Notes: generated by a model from the sequence alone, not told the origin. DNA of 64,000 nt from Bisporella sp. PMI_857 (GCA_021307315.1 JAJSPD010000008.1:930001-994000), one strand, 5' to 3'; positions 47,057 to 59,788 are shown, counted from the first letter of the stretch. Numbers and translations: made by a program.

Positions 47057-47982
47057 CTACCTCACTCTATCCCACACATCTATACTCGAAAGCGTCGTGC
47101 TTACCATGCTTGCAATGCCTACCCACACCGTTCCTGTCCTCATCCATCCAGTAACATGTCCTGGGATGAAGAGGTCAAATAAATCCGTGACCAGTCTCCT
47201 CTTCAAAGTCCTCCCCTTTAGTCTAGCCTCTAGCCTTAGTTTCTCGGCTTCTTCTTGTTCATATTCTTTGCTAGGAGTGCCCAAGGTGGTAGAAATTCCC
47301 CTGAAGACGGGGTGAGTGCGCGAAAGCCAGAAGATTCGCAGCAGCCCGGACACGACAGAGAGAACGAGGGAATAGAACCAGAATTTGTTGGCTTCGACCA
47401 TGAAGGTTTCTGCCCAGGATGTGGGGTAGATCCCATTGCATCCAGCTTTGAATCGTCAGATTTATTCTCAAACACTCGGCAACGAGGAAGAAGAAGGAGC
47501 GGAGGTAGCCACGTACAATAGTTAATGATTCCAACCCCATATACAACCCTAAGAAACTCCACTTCCCTACACCAAACACGATATCTGACCAACCGCCCTC
47601 GCTATCAAAACATTCTTGCGCTTTTTGAAAACAATCTAGAAATCTAAAGAAACGGAAATAACGGCGTCCTATTCACAGTTTTTTTTCAATTAGCTTCGTA
47701 AAACCTGATGCTGTAAAACAAGGAGGCATACCAAGAGCAAATTGCTTCTTGAGGTGTAGCCAGAACAGAGCATCTGAGTTTGTGAATGACCACGCGGCAA
47801 GGATCTGGGATAATGATTGCAGAAGCCGTAGGACCTTCTCTAGACCACCTGTTGGGCAAAGTGTTAATCATACTGCCTGCGCGGAGGGTCCTGCTGAAGG
47901 ATGATCACGTGAGATATAGAAAAAAGACGAATGCGAACATACCAGCATCAGTTGTGAAGCGTATAAATTGCTTAGCACTCAT
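47057..47982 (-). CDS. PEX11-family peroxisomal membrane protein
   Basis: Peroxisome proliferation/membrane-elongation protein. The start at 47982 gives MSAKQFIRFTTDAG; an intron at 47849-47942 joins this in frame to GLEKVLRLLQSLSQILAAW, the amphipathic first helix of PEX11. A second intron leads to GRRYFRFFRFLDCFQKAQEC, then VFGVGKWSFLGLYMGLESLTI, a third intron, and LDAMGIYPTSWAETFMVEAN, FWFYSLVLSVVSGLLRIFWL, a basic linker (RLEARLKGRTLKRRLVTD) and the last hydrophobic segment GTVWVGIASMVSTTLSSIDVW. One G seems lost at 47432-47434 (GGGATC read as GGATC), otherwise frames agree. Fungi have several PEX11 paralogues; I cannot say which this is. Confidence 0.82.
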
Positions 47983-48533
47983 CGCCTCCCATTATATGGT
48001 AATGTACAAAGAGAGAGTTTAGTAGGAAACCGTCTTTTGACAGAATGGCTCTGGTATGGCGTGCTTTTGAGCTGCGACGCTCTCCTATGTCTCAACGTTT
48101 ATTACGATGTTATTGCCGTGATTGGCAAGTGCCAAAATTCGGGTGATGTGCTTCCCAGACCCGTAGATAAGAACTTAAAAGAAGCAGAAGAAGGAACGGA
48201 CGAGATTAAGATGCTTAGGATATTATTGATGAATAAGTTCTGAAAATGTTTGCTTGCAAGGTAGATTACATGCTCGCTTATGTGCAGGCTAGAATAGGGG
48301 CTGCTTGGCACCTACTTTGAAAATGAAGACCAACAGACGTATTTTCGAAGTTCGAGGGTCAAAGGTTAGAAAATGTCTTATAGTCTTCACTATATGATCA
48401 TGAGACTCTGAAAAAAAAATGCCACCACAGCCTATTCAATAATAATATTTTATTTAACGCCGCCATAAAGGAAACCCAATGGGTGAAGCTGATTAATACA
48501 GTGATGCATCTCCTATACACAGTCTACATCTAT
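47983..48533. other. Intergenic between PEX11 and complex I gene
   Basis: About 550 nt. A plus-strand frame at 47968-48243 (91 codons, with a hydrophobic patch near its middle) overlaps the PEX11 start and has no recognisable motif. Left uncalled. Confidence 0.4.
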
Positions 48534-50205
48534 TTATTGACCAGGCGCAATCAACTTGCCCTGCTGCAAAGCATTGTGATCCCAGCCACCAGCCAACGCA
48601 GCACCTCCATTCTTCTCTGCATAATCTTTCATCCGCGCCTCTAGTTCCGGCCGGAAGTGCCTGATGAGGCCTTGAATAGGCCAAGCGAAAGCCTCGCCGA
48701 GAGCTATATTGTGCGTTAGTTATAGTCTAAGTTATTCAGTACACGCGAGAGAACTACTTACCACAAATAGTGTGGCCTTCAACTTGCTTTGTCAGCTCTT
48801 GCAACATATCAATCTCACGGACTCTGCCCTGCCCTTTCTCAAATCTCTTCATGATTTGTTCTGCCCACTTGCTACCCTCTCGGCAAGGTGTGCATTGACC
48901 ACACGACTCGTGTCTGTAGAAGTGGCTGAGTCTAGAGATCGCACGGACAACATCTGTACTCTTGTCCATGACAATGACAGCAGCTGTGCCAAGACCTGAT
49001 TGGCTATCCTTCAATGCGTCGAAGTCCATAAGCTGATCGTCACATACACTCTTAGGTAGGATAGGTGTAGATGATCCACCGGGAATGATAGCCTTAAGAT
49101 TGTCCCATCCTCCACGGACTCCACCGCAATGCTTATCAATAAGCTCCCGTAGAGGAATGCTCATTTCTTCCTCTACTGTACAAGGATTGTTAACATGCCC
49201 AGAGATACAGAATAGCTTGGTGCCTTGATTACGCTCCCGACCGAAGCTAGCAAACCAAGATCCTCCTCTTCTGCAAATCGTTGGTGCGACCGCGACTGTC
49301 TCGACGTTTGCCACTGTCGATGGACATCCAAAAAGACCAACGGAGGCTGGGAACGGGGGCTTCAGACGCGGCTTTCCTGGCTTGCCTTCAAGAGATTCGA
49401 TAAGTGACGTCTCTTCTCCGCAAACGTACGCCCCCATTCCTCGGTGAAGGAAGACGTCGAAATCGTAACCACTATTGCAAGCATTCTTTCCAATCAATCC
49501 ATCTTTGTATGCCTCCTGAATTGCTCTTTGTAAGACTGTTGCTTCATGGTAAAACTCGCCACGGATGTAGATGTACGCGGCTGTACAGTTCATTGCCCGG
49601 CCAGCAACTAGACATCCTTCAATCAGCTTGTGGGGATCCTTTCGCATAATCTCTCGGTCCTTGCAGGTTCCCGGTTCTCCCTCGTCGGCATTCACCACCA
49701 GGTATCTTGGTTTATTGTCCTTGTCCCAGTCCTTGAAGTTCATAAAAGACTATCCAACATTAGCATCGTACATCCATCTCTAGTAGAGTACGTACCCATT
49801 TCATTCCGGACGGAAAACCAGCACCACCACGACCACGCAGACCAGAAGCTTTGATCTCAGAGATTATCTATGCCAATTGTCATCAGTATATTGCTTCACC
49901 AGGATAGATGTGTCTCGTACCCAGTCATGGCCCTTGTCTAGAATTTCCTTTGTCTTGTACCAATCACCATATTTCTTCGCGCTGGCAAGGTCCGCACCAT
50001 GGTGTCCATAGAGATTCTGGAATATACGATCCTGGTCTCTCAAGCCACCATAAACGCGCTTTGGTGGAGGTGCATCCTGAACAGTGGCAAGTCCTCGGCT
50101 TTGCTGTGTCGAGCTACATACCTTCGAAACGGCACATGTGGTCGCAGGAATGGCTCGAGAGGTGAGGGAGGTTATGGTCTTTGAAGGCGCATGTCGCGAA
50201 AGCAT
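48534..50205 (-). CDS. NADH:ubiquinone oxidoreductase 51 kDa subunit (complex I, mitochondrial)
   Basis: Flavoprotein that binds NADH and FMN and carries iron-sulfur cluster N3 at the tip of the complex I matrix arm (NDUFV1, NuoF). The start at 50205 ([20 protein letters not shown]) gives a basic, Ser/Thr-rich mitochondrial presequence up to about RGLATVQDA. Then come [16 protein letters not shown], an exon with the FMN loop [15 protein letters not shown], and [55 protein letters not shown], and the 4Fe-4S motif [12 protein letters not shown] with the fourth Cys in GHTIC just before the last intron. The final exon gives [11 protein letters not shown] and ends LIAPGQ, TAA at 48534. All exons are in frame; there is no frameshift. 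It shares an upstream region with the dynactin gene. Confidence 0.96.
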
Positions 50206-50676
50206 GATGCCGGCGTGGTTGTGCTCAATTGAGCTGTTGGAGTAGATTGTAGACAAAAAGTTGTGGAGGGGACGTTGTAGAGGTAATCGACATTAAACTA
50301 TTGTGATTGGTAGATGAATATACGTCTTGGCGAGCTTGGCACATTTTTCTACATCACTTCACCTTGAATTTATCAGCAATGGCAAGCATTCATTTTCCTT
50401 TAACGAAGCTTGTGAGCTGTGCTTGTGGCAAAGTGTACAAGTCTATGGAGGCACACAACTTTGCGTAGGCTAATAGCTGTGGGAATTTACGACGGCATTG
50501 GCTGATGATCAAGTAGAGACTCTGCTCCATTTGTTACTCCAATCCCTCTTGGGGCGATTAATAAATCGGCCAGTTCAAAGGGTTGCATGCCACTTGCAAC
50601 TCTCCGACAGCTAGGAAACGCTGAAGTTTAGCCCAGGGAGGTTTGTTTCTCAAGGGCACATCACTGGCTATCCGAT
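50206..50676. promoter_or_regulatory. Shared divergent promoter, complex I 51 kDa / dynactin p27
   Basis: Only 471 nt separate two divergent start codons, so both promoters must overlap here. No single element can be proved by eye. The region is otherwise free of coding frames. Confidence 0.5.
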
Positions 50677-51293
50677 ATGTCAACCTCTAAGCGCGCATCT
50701 ACAGTCCCTTCAGCTCCAAAGCCGCCTACCTCTTTATCCTCAAGCGTTATTATCGCAGACAATGCCTCCCTCACTGGCGTTTACCCAATCAAGATCGGGT
50801 CTAACACTGTGATCCACCCTCGCTCTAGGCTCTCCTCGGCCTATGCACCCATATCTATAGGCAGTAACTGCATCATTAGTGAAAGAAGCATGATTGGATA
50901 TCAATCTGCTCCTGTCAGCGCGAGGGATGGCCTGTTGATTGACGATAGCGTTGTGATAGAGGCTGGGGCCATAGTAGAGGCTAGGAGTGTGGGAGAAGGG
51001 TGTGTGATTGATGTGAATGCGAGGGTTGGAAAAGGTGCTGTGTTGGGCAAGGTCAGTCGGCGAGTCAAACAAGCAAATGGAATGATACTAATTCTTTTGA
51101 ACAGCATTGTAAAGTCGGAGCAGTATGTGCGGTTGGAGAAGGAGAAACACTACCTGATTTTACAGTGATATATGGGAATGGACTACGCAGGGTTGACAAA
51201 GCGAATGTTGAGGAACTGAAGTTAAGAATGGTAGGACGTCAAGTTGAAGTCTTACGGAAGCTCATACCAAGTAATCCAGCGAAATTCCAATAA
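50677..51293 (+). CDS. Dynactin subunit 6 (p27), left-handed beta-helix
   Basis: Subunit of the dynactin pointed-end complex, which adapts dynein to cargo on microtubules. The protein begins MSTSKRASTVPSAPKPPTSL and continues with hexapeptide-repeat turns: VIIADNASLTGVYPIKIG, TVIHPRSRLSS, PISIGSNCIISERSMIG, LLIDDSVVIEAGAIVEARS, GCVIDVNARVGKGAVLGK, then across an intron (donor GTCAGT after GGCAAG) HCKVGAVCAVGEGETLPDFT and VIYGNGLRRVDK. Such repeats form the LpxA-like beta helix typical of p27 and p25; the Thr/Ser-rich leader and C-terminal VEELKLRMVGRQVEVLRK fit p27. It ends PAKFQ, TAA at 51291-51293. Complete, no frameshift. Confidence 0.9.
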
Positions 51294-51416
51294 AACAGCA
51301 ATTCCGGGAGCAATTCTTCTTTGGCGCTTGCTAATGGCGCAATGCTGAAATGGCAATTCTCTTTTATGTAATACATTCCCCTTTCATGCCCCCATGATCC
51401 CAAATGCGCCAACATC

Positions 51417-54400
51417 TTAACAAAAGAGCAAACCACGAGCTATGCGATGCAGCAATGCATGATATATACAACATGTTCCTTCCACCAGCTCCATTATTGA
51501 CCACACACCAACCACCACCACCACCACACGAGGTCTCTTGGCACCATTATTTTGCTGAACTCCCGCTGGCCCTTCCTCGCGCGTTCTCTTCTGTCCCTGA
51601 GGACCAGGGCTGAACTGCGACGCTGCTGGATTCAGGCCACCTCTTGGTTGTCCAGCGCCGCCGCCTCTACCTCGATTATTAATTGCTCCTCCCCGAGCCT
51701 GGTAAAGACTGCCACGTCCTCTTTGATTACCACCCCTCTCTGTGGAATTGGCAGTGAACTGGTTGGACGGGCACCACTGGCAGTTGAAGGTCCCTATTCT
51801 CAAATTAGAAGAAGCATATGAACATCGCGAGTAGGACATACCGAAGGAATAGCGCTGGTAGCTGCAGCAGTCGCTCCATTCGCGGCCTCTAGGTTGCTAA
51901 CAGCTTGTGGCACGGCCTGGGGTATTGTTGACGGTAGCTCAGGTTTTACCTCTGCTGGCTTTGGGGTCGGTAACGAAGAAGAATTTGACTGGTTGGCGGG
52001 AGCTGTAAGGTGTGTATTAATAGATGAGATCAACGGATATAGGAATAACAAACCTGCGTCTTTAGTCGCTGGAGGTTCAGGTTTCGCAAGTTTTGCTACT
52101 CCCAAACCTCAACAACAGGTTTCTGTGGCGTATCACGGGCCGCATTCTCTACCACTATCCACTTTGCCACAGCTGCATTGCGTTGGTTTAGCGACATGTT
52201 AGTTTTGAGAGCCATCTTCTTTTCCATCATGGCAACAGCGTTGTCTTGGGCAACTTGTGCTTTTTGCTGGGCTTCTGAGAGTTTTTCGGCTAAAACCTTT
52301 TCTTGCTCTGACTTTATTTTTACAGTCTCGAGGTCCAGTTTCTTCTTAAGATTGCTGGTGAGAATGCTTTTGGCGGTTGAATTTGTGGACAAGAACTCGC
52401 GGCATTGTGCGTCACTCATATTATTCAATCGATACCGGAGGTTAGTGCTGGCTTCTGACCCAGACTCGAAGGTGTAGCTGGGGGTACATCTTCCGCAGCC
52501 GTTGGTGGGTTGGTTGATTCCGCAGAGGACATATTAAGTGTCTTCGCCTCCTCGAGTATTATCTGTTTCTCTTGCTCCATCTTCAATTTGTATTCGGCCT
52601 CAAGCTCAGCTTTCATTTTCTCTCTAGATTCGGCGAGCTTTTTATTCAAGGCGGTCTTCATCTTCTCTGACCGGTTCTTTACCGTATTCTCAATCTGCTC
52701 GTCTATTCGCGCAGCTTTCTCCTCGGCCTCTTTGGCTTTTGCCTCCGCTACTGCAATGCGGTCCTCCAAGATTTTGCGCTCCTCAATTGGAACAGCGGTT
52801 GTCGAAGTCTCACCAATCTGACCTTCTTCATGGGTGTTTTCTGTGGGATTGGCCGCAGTTTCAGGAGGCTGTCGGGACTGTGCTTCTGCGGCTTCAGCAA
52901 GAGCAACATCCCTCTCCCTGTTGGACAGCTCGAGCTGAGTACGGATATCAGCTAGTTGTACTTCTAATGACTGTCTTTCCCGCGTCACTACATCCAATTG
53001 CAGCCGTAAATCCACAAGTTGTTGATCAAGGACTCCACTAGCTTGTGTTTCAGCTTGATCGGGAGGAGCCTGCAAAGCTGCTGGCTGAGAAACGTTCGCC
53101 AAGGCCTCATCGCGTTGGGTAGTTAATATCTCTACTTGCTGCGTAAGGGTTGCGAGTTGCTGTTCTGCAGAATTTTTCTCTTGCACAGCCGATTCTAGAT
53201 CTTGTTGAAGACTGGTAAGCTGCTGCTGAAGGGCTTCTTTCTCTTGATTGGCAACATCTCTCTCAGAAGTACGTTCCTGAATTTGCTTGCTATTTTGGCG
53301 ATTTCGCTCTTTTGCTTGTTCGATGAGCTTCTGTCGGTTTCCTTGCCAAGTTAGCTTTTCAGCTTCCAAGCCCTGAATTTGATCCTGAAGAGGCTGTTCT
53401 CCTCAAGCAACGCGTCTCTCTCTGCCTTGAGGGATTCAATTGTTTCCTTTAGCTGTTCCATCTCGACAGGATCTATACGATCATACTTTGATATGATGTC
53501 TTGAGTACGCTTCTGCCAACGATCACGATCCTCCTGTAGAAGTCGCATTTCGCCGTCTGTTGTTTCCTTGACATGTTCCAATTCTCGGATGCGGGTCTCC
53601 AATGGTTGGATCTGTTCTGTTAGCTCCTCTACACGCTTGGTCTTCTCCACCAACTGAGCTTGTGCCTGACTAGCTTCATTCCGAAGGGTGATATTGCTCT
53701 CGCGGAACAAATTCAATTCGTTGAGCTTCTCCATCAGATCTTTCTGTGCGTTCGAGGATCTAGGCCCATCAGCGTGAAGACGGCGCTCTTCGTCAAGCTT
53801 TTCCCTGGCTTCACGAAGTTGCGTTTGTGTATAGTCGAGCTGTTGCTGTAAGCGTTTGCTTTCCTGGAGCTTAAGATCATATTGGACTTCGAGAATCTCC
53901 TTCTCCCGCCGAAGATAACTATTGAGTTCTCTGAGCCCGTCCGCATTTCGGTCTTGAGTCGGCTCTATGATTGTGGAGATACCATCTACAGTGTCAATAT
54001 TCGAAGCTCGATTCTGTTGCAACTCTAAGATCTGAGCTCCTACACGTTCTAATTGTTCATGAAGAAGCTTGTTCTGGGCGTTGACACCGTCTCGTCTAGA
54101 TCGCGACTCGTTTAACTCTTGCTCAAGTTGCTTGCGACGGTCTTCCCACGAGCTCTCATTCTGGCTCAATGTAACTCGTGCAGATTCGGCTTCAGCTCTA
54201 AATGTCGCGGTCACAGTTTTGAGTTGATTGTACTCTACTCGAAGCATCTGCAGTGACTTCGCCGCCTCTGCATGTTTGACAAGTTCATTCTCGTAGTCTT
54301 GCTGAGCCTTAGTAGCGATTGCAGCCTGCGCCCGCAAGTCTTGTTGATGGAATTGAGCGGCCGTTGCATGACGCTCACCCTCATCTTTGAGTCTCGCAAC

Positions 54401-57400
54401 CTCGGCCACGAGAATAGCCTTCTCTTCTTCCACTTGCCTAGCGACTTCTGATTGGTCATTTCTCAACTTCGTGAGCTCGTTATTCGTGGTGGTAAGCTCC
54501 GTTAAGATGTCGTCGGTTCTCTGCTGGAGTTCTCGAATCTTAGCCTCTTTCCCTTCTATGATACGATCCATCTCCTCGCGGTATTGATCTTGGGTCTCGT
54601 TGATGCTTTGGAGCTCCTCCTCCGAAGCTTGGCTAATGGATTTATACTGTTCCATTTGACTCTTAGCGCTTTCGAGCTCTGACCTCGACAGATCCAGATT
54701 CCGCTTTAATTCGGATATCTCTAGAGCCAGTTCTTGTTCTCTATTAAGGAGGTCGCTATCAGACACCTCCACCGTAGTATCGCCATTAATACCAACTCGA
54801 GGTGTTGGGCGTGGTTGAAGCAGTTCCACGCGCTCTTCTGCACTTCGTAATTCAATGATCAGTTCATCATTACGCGACTGTAGATGATCACGAGTTGTTT
54901 TTGCAGCTACCAGTTCCTCTCGTGCCTGGCTAAGGCTAGTAGCAAGATCATCAATTCGTTTTTGATTTTGCTGGGCGTCGTACTCCTTCCGTAGTTGAGC
55001 CTTTTTGCTATCCTCAATCTCATCGTTTAGCTTCCGCTTTGTTGTGCTCAGCTCAGCCTCCAAAGACTCAACCTGGGACTGCAATCGTCGTCGAGTTTCA
55101 GACTCGGAGAGCTCACGCTCGTTCTGCAATGTTTTGCTGGTTGGCGATAAGAGTATTCAGTCTACTACGATCATTGATTAAGCTTTCATTGTCCTGGCTT
55201 AACCGATCCTGGATTTCCTTCCAGAGCTTTTTCTCGGCTTTCAAGTTGGCTGTCTCATTGCGCATGCTCTCGACCATACCTCTGGCCTCGACAAGGTCCT
55301 CTGCAACTTGTTGAGTTCGGATGTCTTGTTTTGCAGCTGCTTCTGAGAGAACCTGTGACCGCTTTTGTAATTCCGTGTTCTCATTTTGCAGCATCTTATA
55401 ATTGGCAAGCATCATTTCATATCGGTCATTAGCCAAGGTGAGTTGGCTACTGATCTTCGATATCTCAGCCTGAAGTGCTCCCTTCTCTAGTGACAATTTT
55501 TCTGTTTGCTCCTTCATGGTTCGACGATCAATCAACTGTTCTTCGCGATACTGGTCGAATTGAGCTTGCAATTCCCGAAGCATAGCTGGATTAGAATTCT
55601 GTTCTATTGTGGGCATAACACCATTTTGATTTCCATCAACTGATTGCCCGAACATTGAAGCTAAATCTGAATCGACAGGTAATTGTCCACGATGTTGAGC
55701 CATACGACGGAACATATCGCGCTCTTTGACATAGCTTTCAGAGCGAGTAAGGGTCGCCTGGAGTTCATCTTTATAGTTCTCGATTTTTAATTGAAGACTC
55801 TTGACTTGTTCATGATCCTTAGCCGCTTGGTGCTTGGCTGCTAGTGCTTCCTCGCTCTCCATCTGCGCACCAAGTTGTCTTGTGATCTTGAGCAATTCTT
55901 GATTCTTTTCCACAAGATCGTTGACATTGCGGAAAATAACAAGACGCTCGCTGATGAAACGATCTGTGTCTGTCATGCCTTCTAGCTCTTCCAGATTTAG
56001 ATCTCCGCGAGCAATGCTTAGCATGCGCTCTCTTTGGGACGAGGTAAGCGCATCCATTCCTTTATCTCGAGCTTCCACCTCAAACAATAGTGCCTTAATC
56101 TGTGCGCCAAGATCATGTACTGACTTTGTTAGAATTACAACTTCTGCACGCGCCGTAGATGCTTCACTTTCCGACTTTCGGGCATCTCTCTTAGTACGAT
56201 CCCTCTCCTTGCCAATTTGGTCGACAGATTTAGACATTTCCACAACTTCCTGTTGCAGTCTCTCATTCTCAGCTTGTACCTCCTCGATCTCAGGTTGCTT
56301 AGCCTCGGCGCTCTGCATAACCTCATCCAACTCAGCCTCGAGTCTACTCCGCGCCCGTCGCTCTGTCGCCAATTGGCCTTTGACTTTGTACAGTTCTTCA
56401 AGAGCCTGCGTAGTTGTAATTACCGATTTGCTGCGAGACGATCCAGGGGTGCCAAACTGAGCTGGTGAACCTGCACGTCCGAGCACAGACCCATTAAGTC
56501 CACGTCTTGGAGTCCCTGGGACTGACCCTCCATGAGCTTGTGATGCTATAAGTGCCTCGAGACGATCCACCTCTGCTTCCAACTCCGCAACCCGGTGCTC
56601 TTCTTGTTCGCGGGCTTGTCGGTCTTTTTCGGCCTCTTGCCTAGAATGGCCAACCTCCTCTGCAGCTTCGTCCTTTACCTTCTCTAGCTCTACCTCGACT
56701 TCTCGCAGCTATTACGGTGAGTTTCAGTTTGCTGTGTTGAAGTTCACCTAGTCGTTTAGAAGTCTCTAGCTCCTGTTTGAAGCTTTCTTGAGCCTTTGCA
56801 GAGTCTTCCTCGAGCTGTTGAATCCTCGTACGATAGTCTTCAGCCTTCTTCTGCAACTCATCCAATCGTGCGCGCAATGCCTGTGTGGACCGCGTCAAAG
56901 CCTCCACATTAGAATTAGACTCTTCGTAAGAACGTTGAAGCTCGGCAATCTTGGCGCCTTTCTCTTTTCTGAATTTAAGAGCTTCACTGCTCTTCGTTTT
57001 CAGCTCATTATCCAGCCACTCATTATTTCGCTTCGCTAAATCGATTTCTTGCTTCAGATTCTGTTCCCGAAATTTCGCGCTTGAAGCAGCAGACTCTGCA
57101 TTCTGAAGATTTTGTTGAAGAACTGCAACTTGTTGACTGAGTTCTAGGCCTTTCTGGTGTTGCTTTTGCAATTCTTGTGACAGATTATCGTTTGCGGTGG
57201 CTTTAGATTCGAGAACGACCAGTGTATCACGGTTGCTGGATTCGAGCGTCGCAATCCGTGCTCGGAGAGTCTCTACCTCAGAGCTTGATGTAGTTGAGGA
57301 AGACTGAAGCGCTTGAAGTTCGTTCTGAAGCGCCGAGTTCGTGTTTTCTAATATTGGAAATTAGAGATCGGTATTTTAGGATTTCTCACATATTCTTACC

Positions 57401-57693
57401 TGCTTCTTTAAGCTGTACCCGAACGTCTTCCACTGTCCTCTGCGACTTCTCAATAGTCGACCTTAAACCTTCGATACGTGTCTCCGAGCTTCGCACAGCA
57501 TTTTCGAGTTCGATATCAACCCTGAGCTTATCAGCAGCCAACTCATCATGCTCCTTTGCCTTCGCAGTAACTGCGGCAAGCACTGATTGAACGAGTTCTG
57601 CAATGGTAGGCGTGTTGACGATCGACGTCAGTGTTTGCTCTGGTATCTTGAGATACCCCGAGAGTAAGCGACATCAATAGATGCTGTCGCCAT
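51417..57693 (-). CDS. Mlp1/Tpr-type nuclear-basket coiled-coil nucleoporin, multiply frameshifted
   Basis: Long filamentous protein of the nuclear pore basket, involved in mRNA export quality control and chromatin tethering. The start at 57693 (MATASIDVAY) is followed, after one missing C near 57656, by LSGYLKIPEQTLTSIVNTPT. An intron lies near 57350-57400. Some 1,600 residues of heptad coiled coil follow (SSETRIEGLRSTIEKSQ, LEKVLRN-type turns, ELEHVKETTDGEMRLLQEDR). The middle has YDRIDPVEMEQLKETIESLK, typical of the Tpr/Mlp region. The tail is Pro- and Gly/Arg-rich (NNRGRGGGAGQPRGG, GQKRTREEGP), starting after small introns near 52000-52060 and 51795-51845. Frame breaks: about 56690, 55125 (extra T), 53385 (missing T), 52460, 52105 and 51735. 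Each side continues in Tpr-like coiled coil, so I call one gene. The exact C-terminal stop is unsure. Confidence 0.87.
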
Positions 57694-58301
57694 GATCCTC
57701 ACAGCGTGTCTGACAAGCGGGCACCAATCTGGGAGGTTATTGTCAAGTAAGATAAATTTGTTTGTTGGTCTGAGGCGCGTTAAAGAAATAGAATGAGGGT
57801 AAAGTCCCACAAAATCAATTCAAAACTGGATAAATATACAATGTGAAGCGCATAGTAGTGAGTGTCCAGGGAATGTGACTTCACCTGTGAAATCACAGCT
57901 TCAAACGCATGGTATTCATTAATGTTACGAATTAGTCCTTTGACTGAGAAGGTAGCTCCAAGTCTTGGGAGGACGAGAGCGGCCAAATATTATGGGTCCG
58001 CCTTGGCGTCAGCCTCGTCTGGGTCGCTTTGTCTCATTAATGTTCGCCTCAACCTCGTCTTTTTGGAACCTCGCAACCTCCACTCTATCTGATTACTACC
58101 CATCAGACTGACCACAAGATATTTCATCAAGGCCAGATCTTCTCTCAAATGATCAGAGGGAAACACCAAGGTAATTGGAGTCAATAGCTCCTGTTATGTT
58201 ATTCTGAATGGATCAGGAAATGCTAACATTGGGCCAACTTAAGGCGCCTGCTGCCCGCGAGATATTTCTTGACAATATCCTCCTCATACTTTATATTCAA
58301 C
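57694..58301. promoter_or_regulatory. Divergent promoter region, Mlp1/Tpr and TFIIE-beta
   Basis: 608 nt between two divergent start codons of housekeeping genes. Short open frames on both strands lack any family resemblance. Both promoters are expected within it, but no element is proved. Confidence 0.45.
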
Positions 58302-59194
58302 ATGTCTTCTTATCTGGAGAAGCAGCAGGCTGCATTCGTCAGTGGTGCTATGTCTGCTGCACCAAAAATCTCGAACAAGCGTACATTTGCCGCACCAGCC
58401 GTCTCTGCTCCATCTCCAGCTCCCTCTAATGCCTCGAGTACATCCAAAACTGACAATAGGGACTTGAAGCGCAAAAGAGAGCCTACAAATGTCGTCTATT
58501 CTCAGCCAGCCGCGACTGGTTATGGATTGGAAGTGATGACACAGATTCAATACGTTGTGGACTTCTTGAAGAAAAAAGATGAGGCCAAGACCTTTAGAGA
58601 GATATTGGAGTATCTGAGTCAAATGCATATCGATGAGTCACAAAAGAGGACTATCATTCAAATCCTCAAGAGACACGGCTCAGTGCAATGGATCCAAGAC
58701 CCAAAGTCGAAGGCATGGGACTCAGGTACCTTCAAACACCGGCCAAAGATCAATGTACGAACTAAGAAGGACTTGATCGCATATCTACAAATCAAGACGG
58801 ATGCCCAGGGTGTATCTGTGAAGGATTTAAAAGATGGGTGGCCTGATTGTGAGGATGCAATCAATGAGTTGGAGGCAGAGCACAAGATACTGGTCACGCG
58901 GACAAAGAAGGATAATCATGCCCGAATGATCTGGGGAGATGACCTTCTCTTCATGTCAGGATTGATCCTGAGTTTCACATCCTCTGGCGACAGGTTGAAT
59001 TACCCAGCGTGGACGACACGGTTCGAAAACTTCTAGATGCTGGTCAAAAGCCGGCCAGTGAAGACCCGAGCAAGCGTGTCAAGCCTCCCCCAAAGCCGAA
59101 AGAGAAGAAGAAGAAAGCTCCAAGAAAGGGAGTCGAAACAACACTCATATGCAACACCTTCTCAAGGATTTTCTCATTTGAAACGTTGAAGTGA
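58302..59194 (+). CDS. TFA2: TFIIE beta subunit (general transcription factor), frameshifted near C-terminus
   Basis: Small subunit of TFIIE, which joins the RNA polymerase II pre-initiation complex and recruits TFIIH. The protein begins MSSYLEKQQAAFVSGAMSAA. After a Ser/Ala-rich leader come two winged-helix units: LEVMTQIQYVVDFLKKKDEA to QILKRHGSVQW, and NVRTKKDLIAYLQIKTDAQG to HKILVTRTKKDNHARMIW. The frame breaks at GDD (58943); adding one C continues PSLHVRIDPEFHILWRQVEL, PSVDDTVRKLLDAGQKPAS and the Lys/Pro tail PPPKPKEKKKKAPRKG. A further indel near 59135 changes the last residues; THMQHLLKDF in the alternative frame looks more family-like, so the stop could be 59181 rather than 59194. 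Identification is based on the core winged helices and the PEFH...W block. Confidence 0.87.
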
Positions 59195-59788
59195 GTGGAG
59201 ATTCACTCCAACGAGATGAAATATAAAGAGAGCTTGCATCTCCATCAAGATGCTGCTCCCATATAAGCCATAGCATGTAGAATTGGCTGGCTTTCTACGC
59301 CGGTACATGCATTTACCGGTTGGTGCAGGATTTTAGGTGATTCTGCAGTGGTGTTGGGGTTGAAAGGCGAATGAAATTGCCGCACACATTATCACTATAG
59401 ACAGCTAGAGCCTAATTCCCCTACATTGAGACATGTCTCAAAACATTAAACTCGTCAATAAGCATCGTTCCTAACTCCCATGGAGCTTATATGCTCCGTC
59501 GTATTATTCTTCTTGTACCGCATTGAGCCTTACGCTGCCCCACTTTATTGCGGATGCCGAGGCGGGATTGGCATAGAATATCTTACAATTGCCTTATAGT
59601 GAAAGATTAGAAATCAGAAAGTCATCTCCACCAGCTTTGCCCCTCCTCTAAACCGCTGATAAGTAATCGCCTATTTCCTTCAGAGTTGAATCAGTTGGCA
59701 TATAATTCATATATGCTTCTCCAGTCCAATATTACATCCCTCATTCTATCATCCTATGCTTTCCTACTAGTGATACTTCTTACTTTAC
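59195..59788. other. Intergenic
   Basis: About 590 nt between two plus-strand genes, without a gene-like frame. It should hold the TFIIE-beta terminator and the promoter of the oxidoreductase. Confidence 0.45.

Noticed and set aside
47968..48243. Plus-strand frame of 91 codons with a hydrophobic stretch
   Set aside because: Overlaps the PEX11 start and has no recognisable feature. It might be a real small gene, but the evidence is insufficient.
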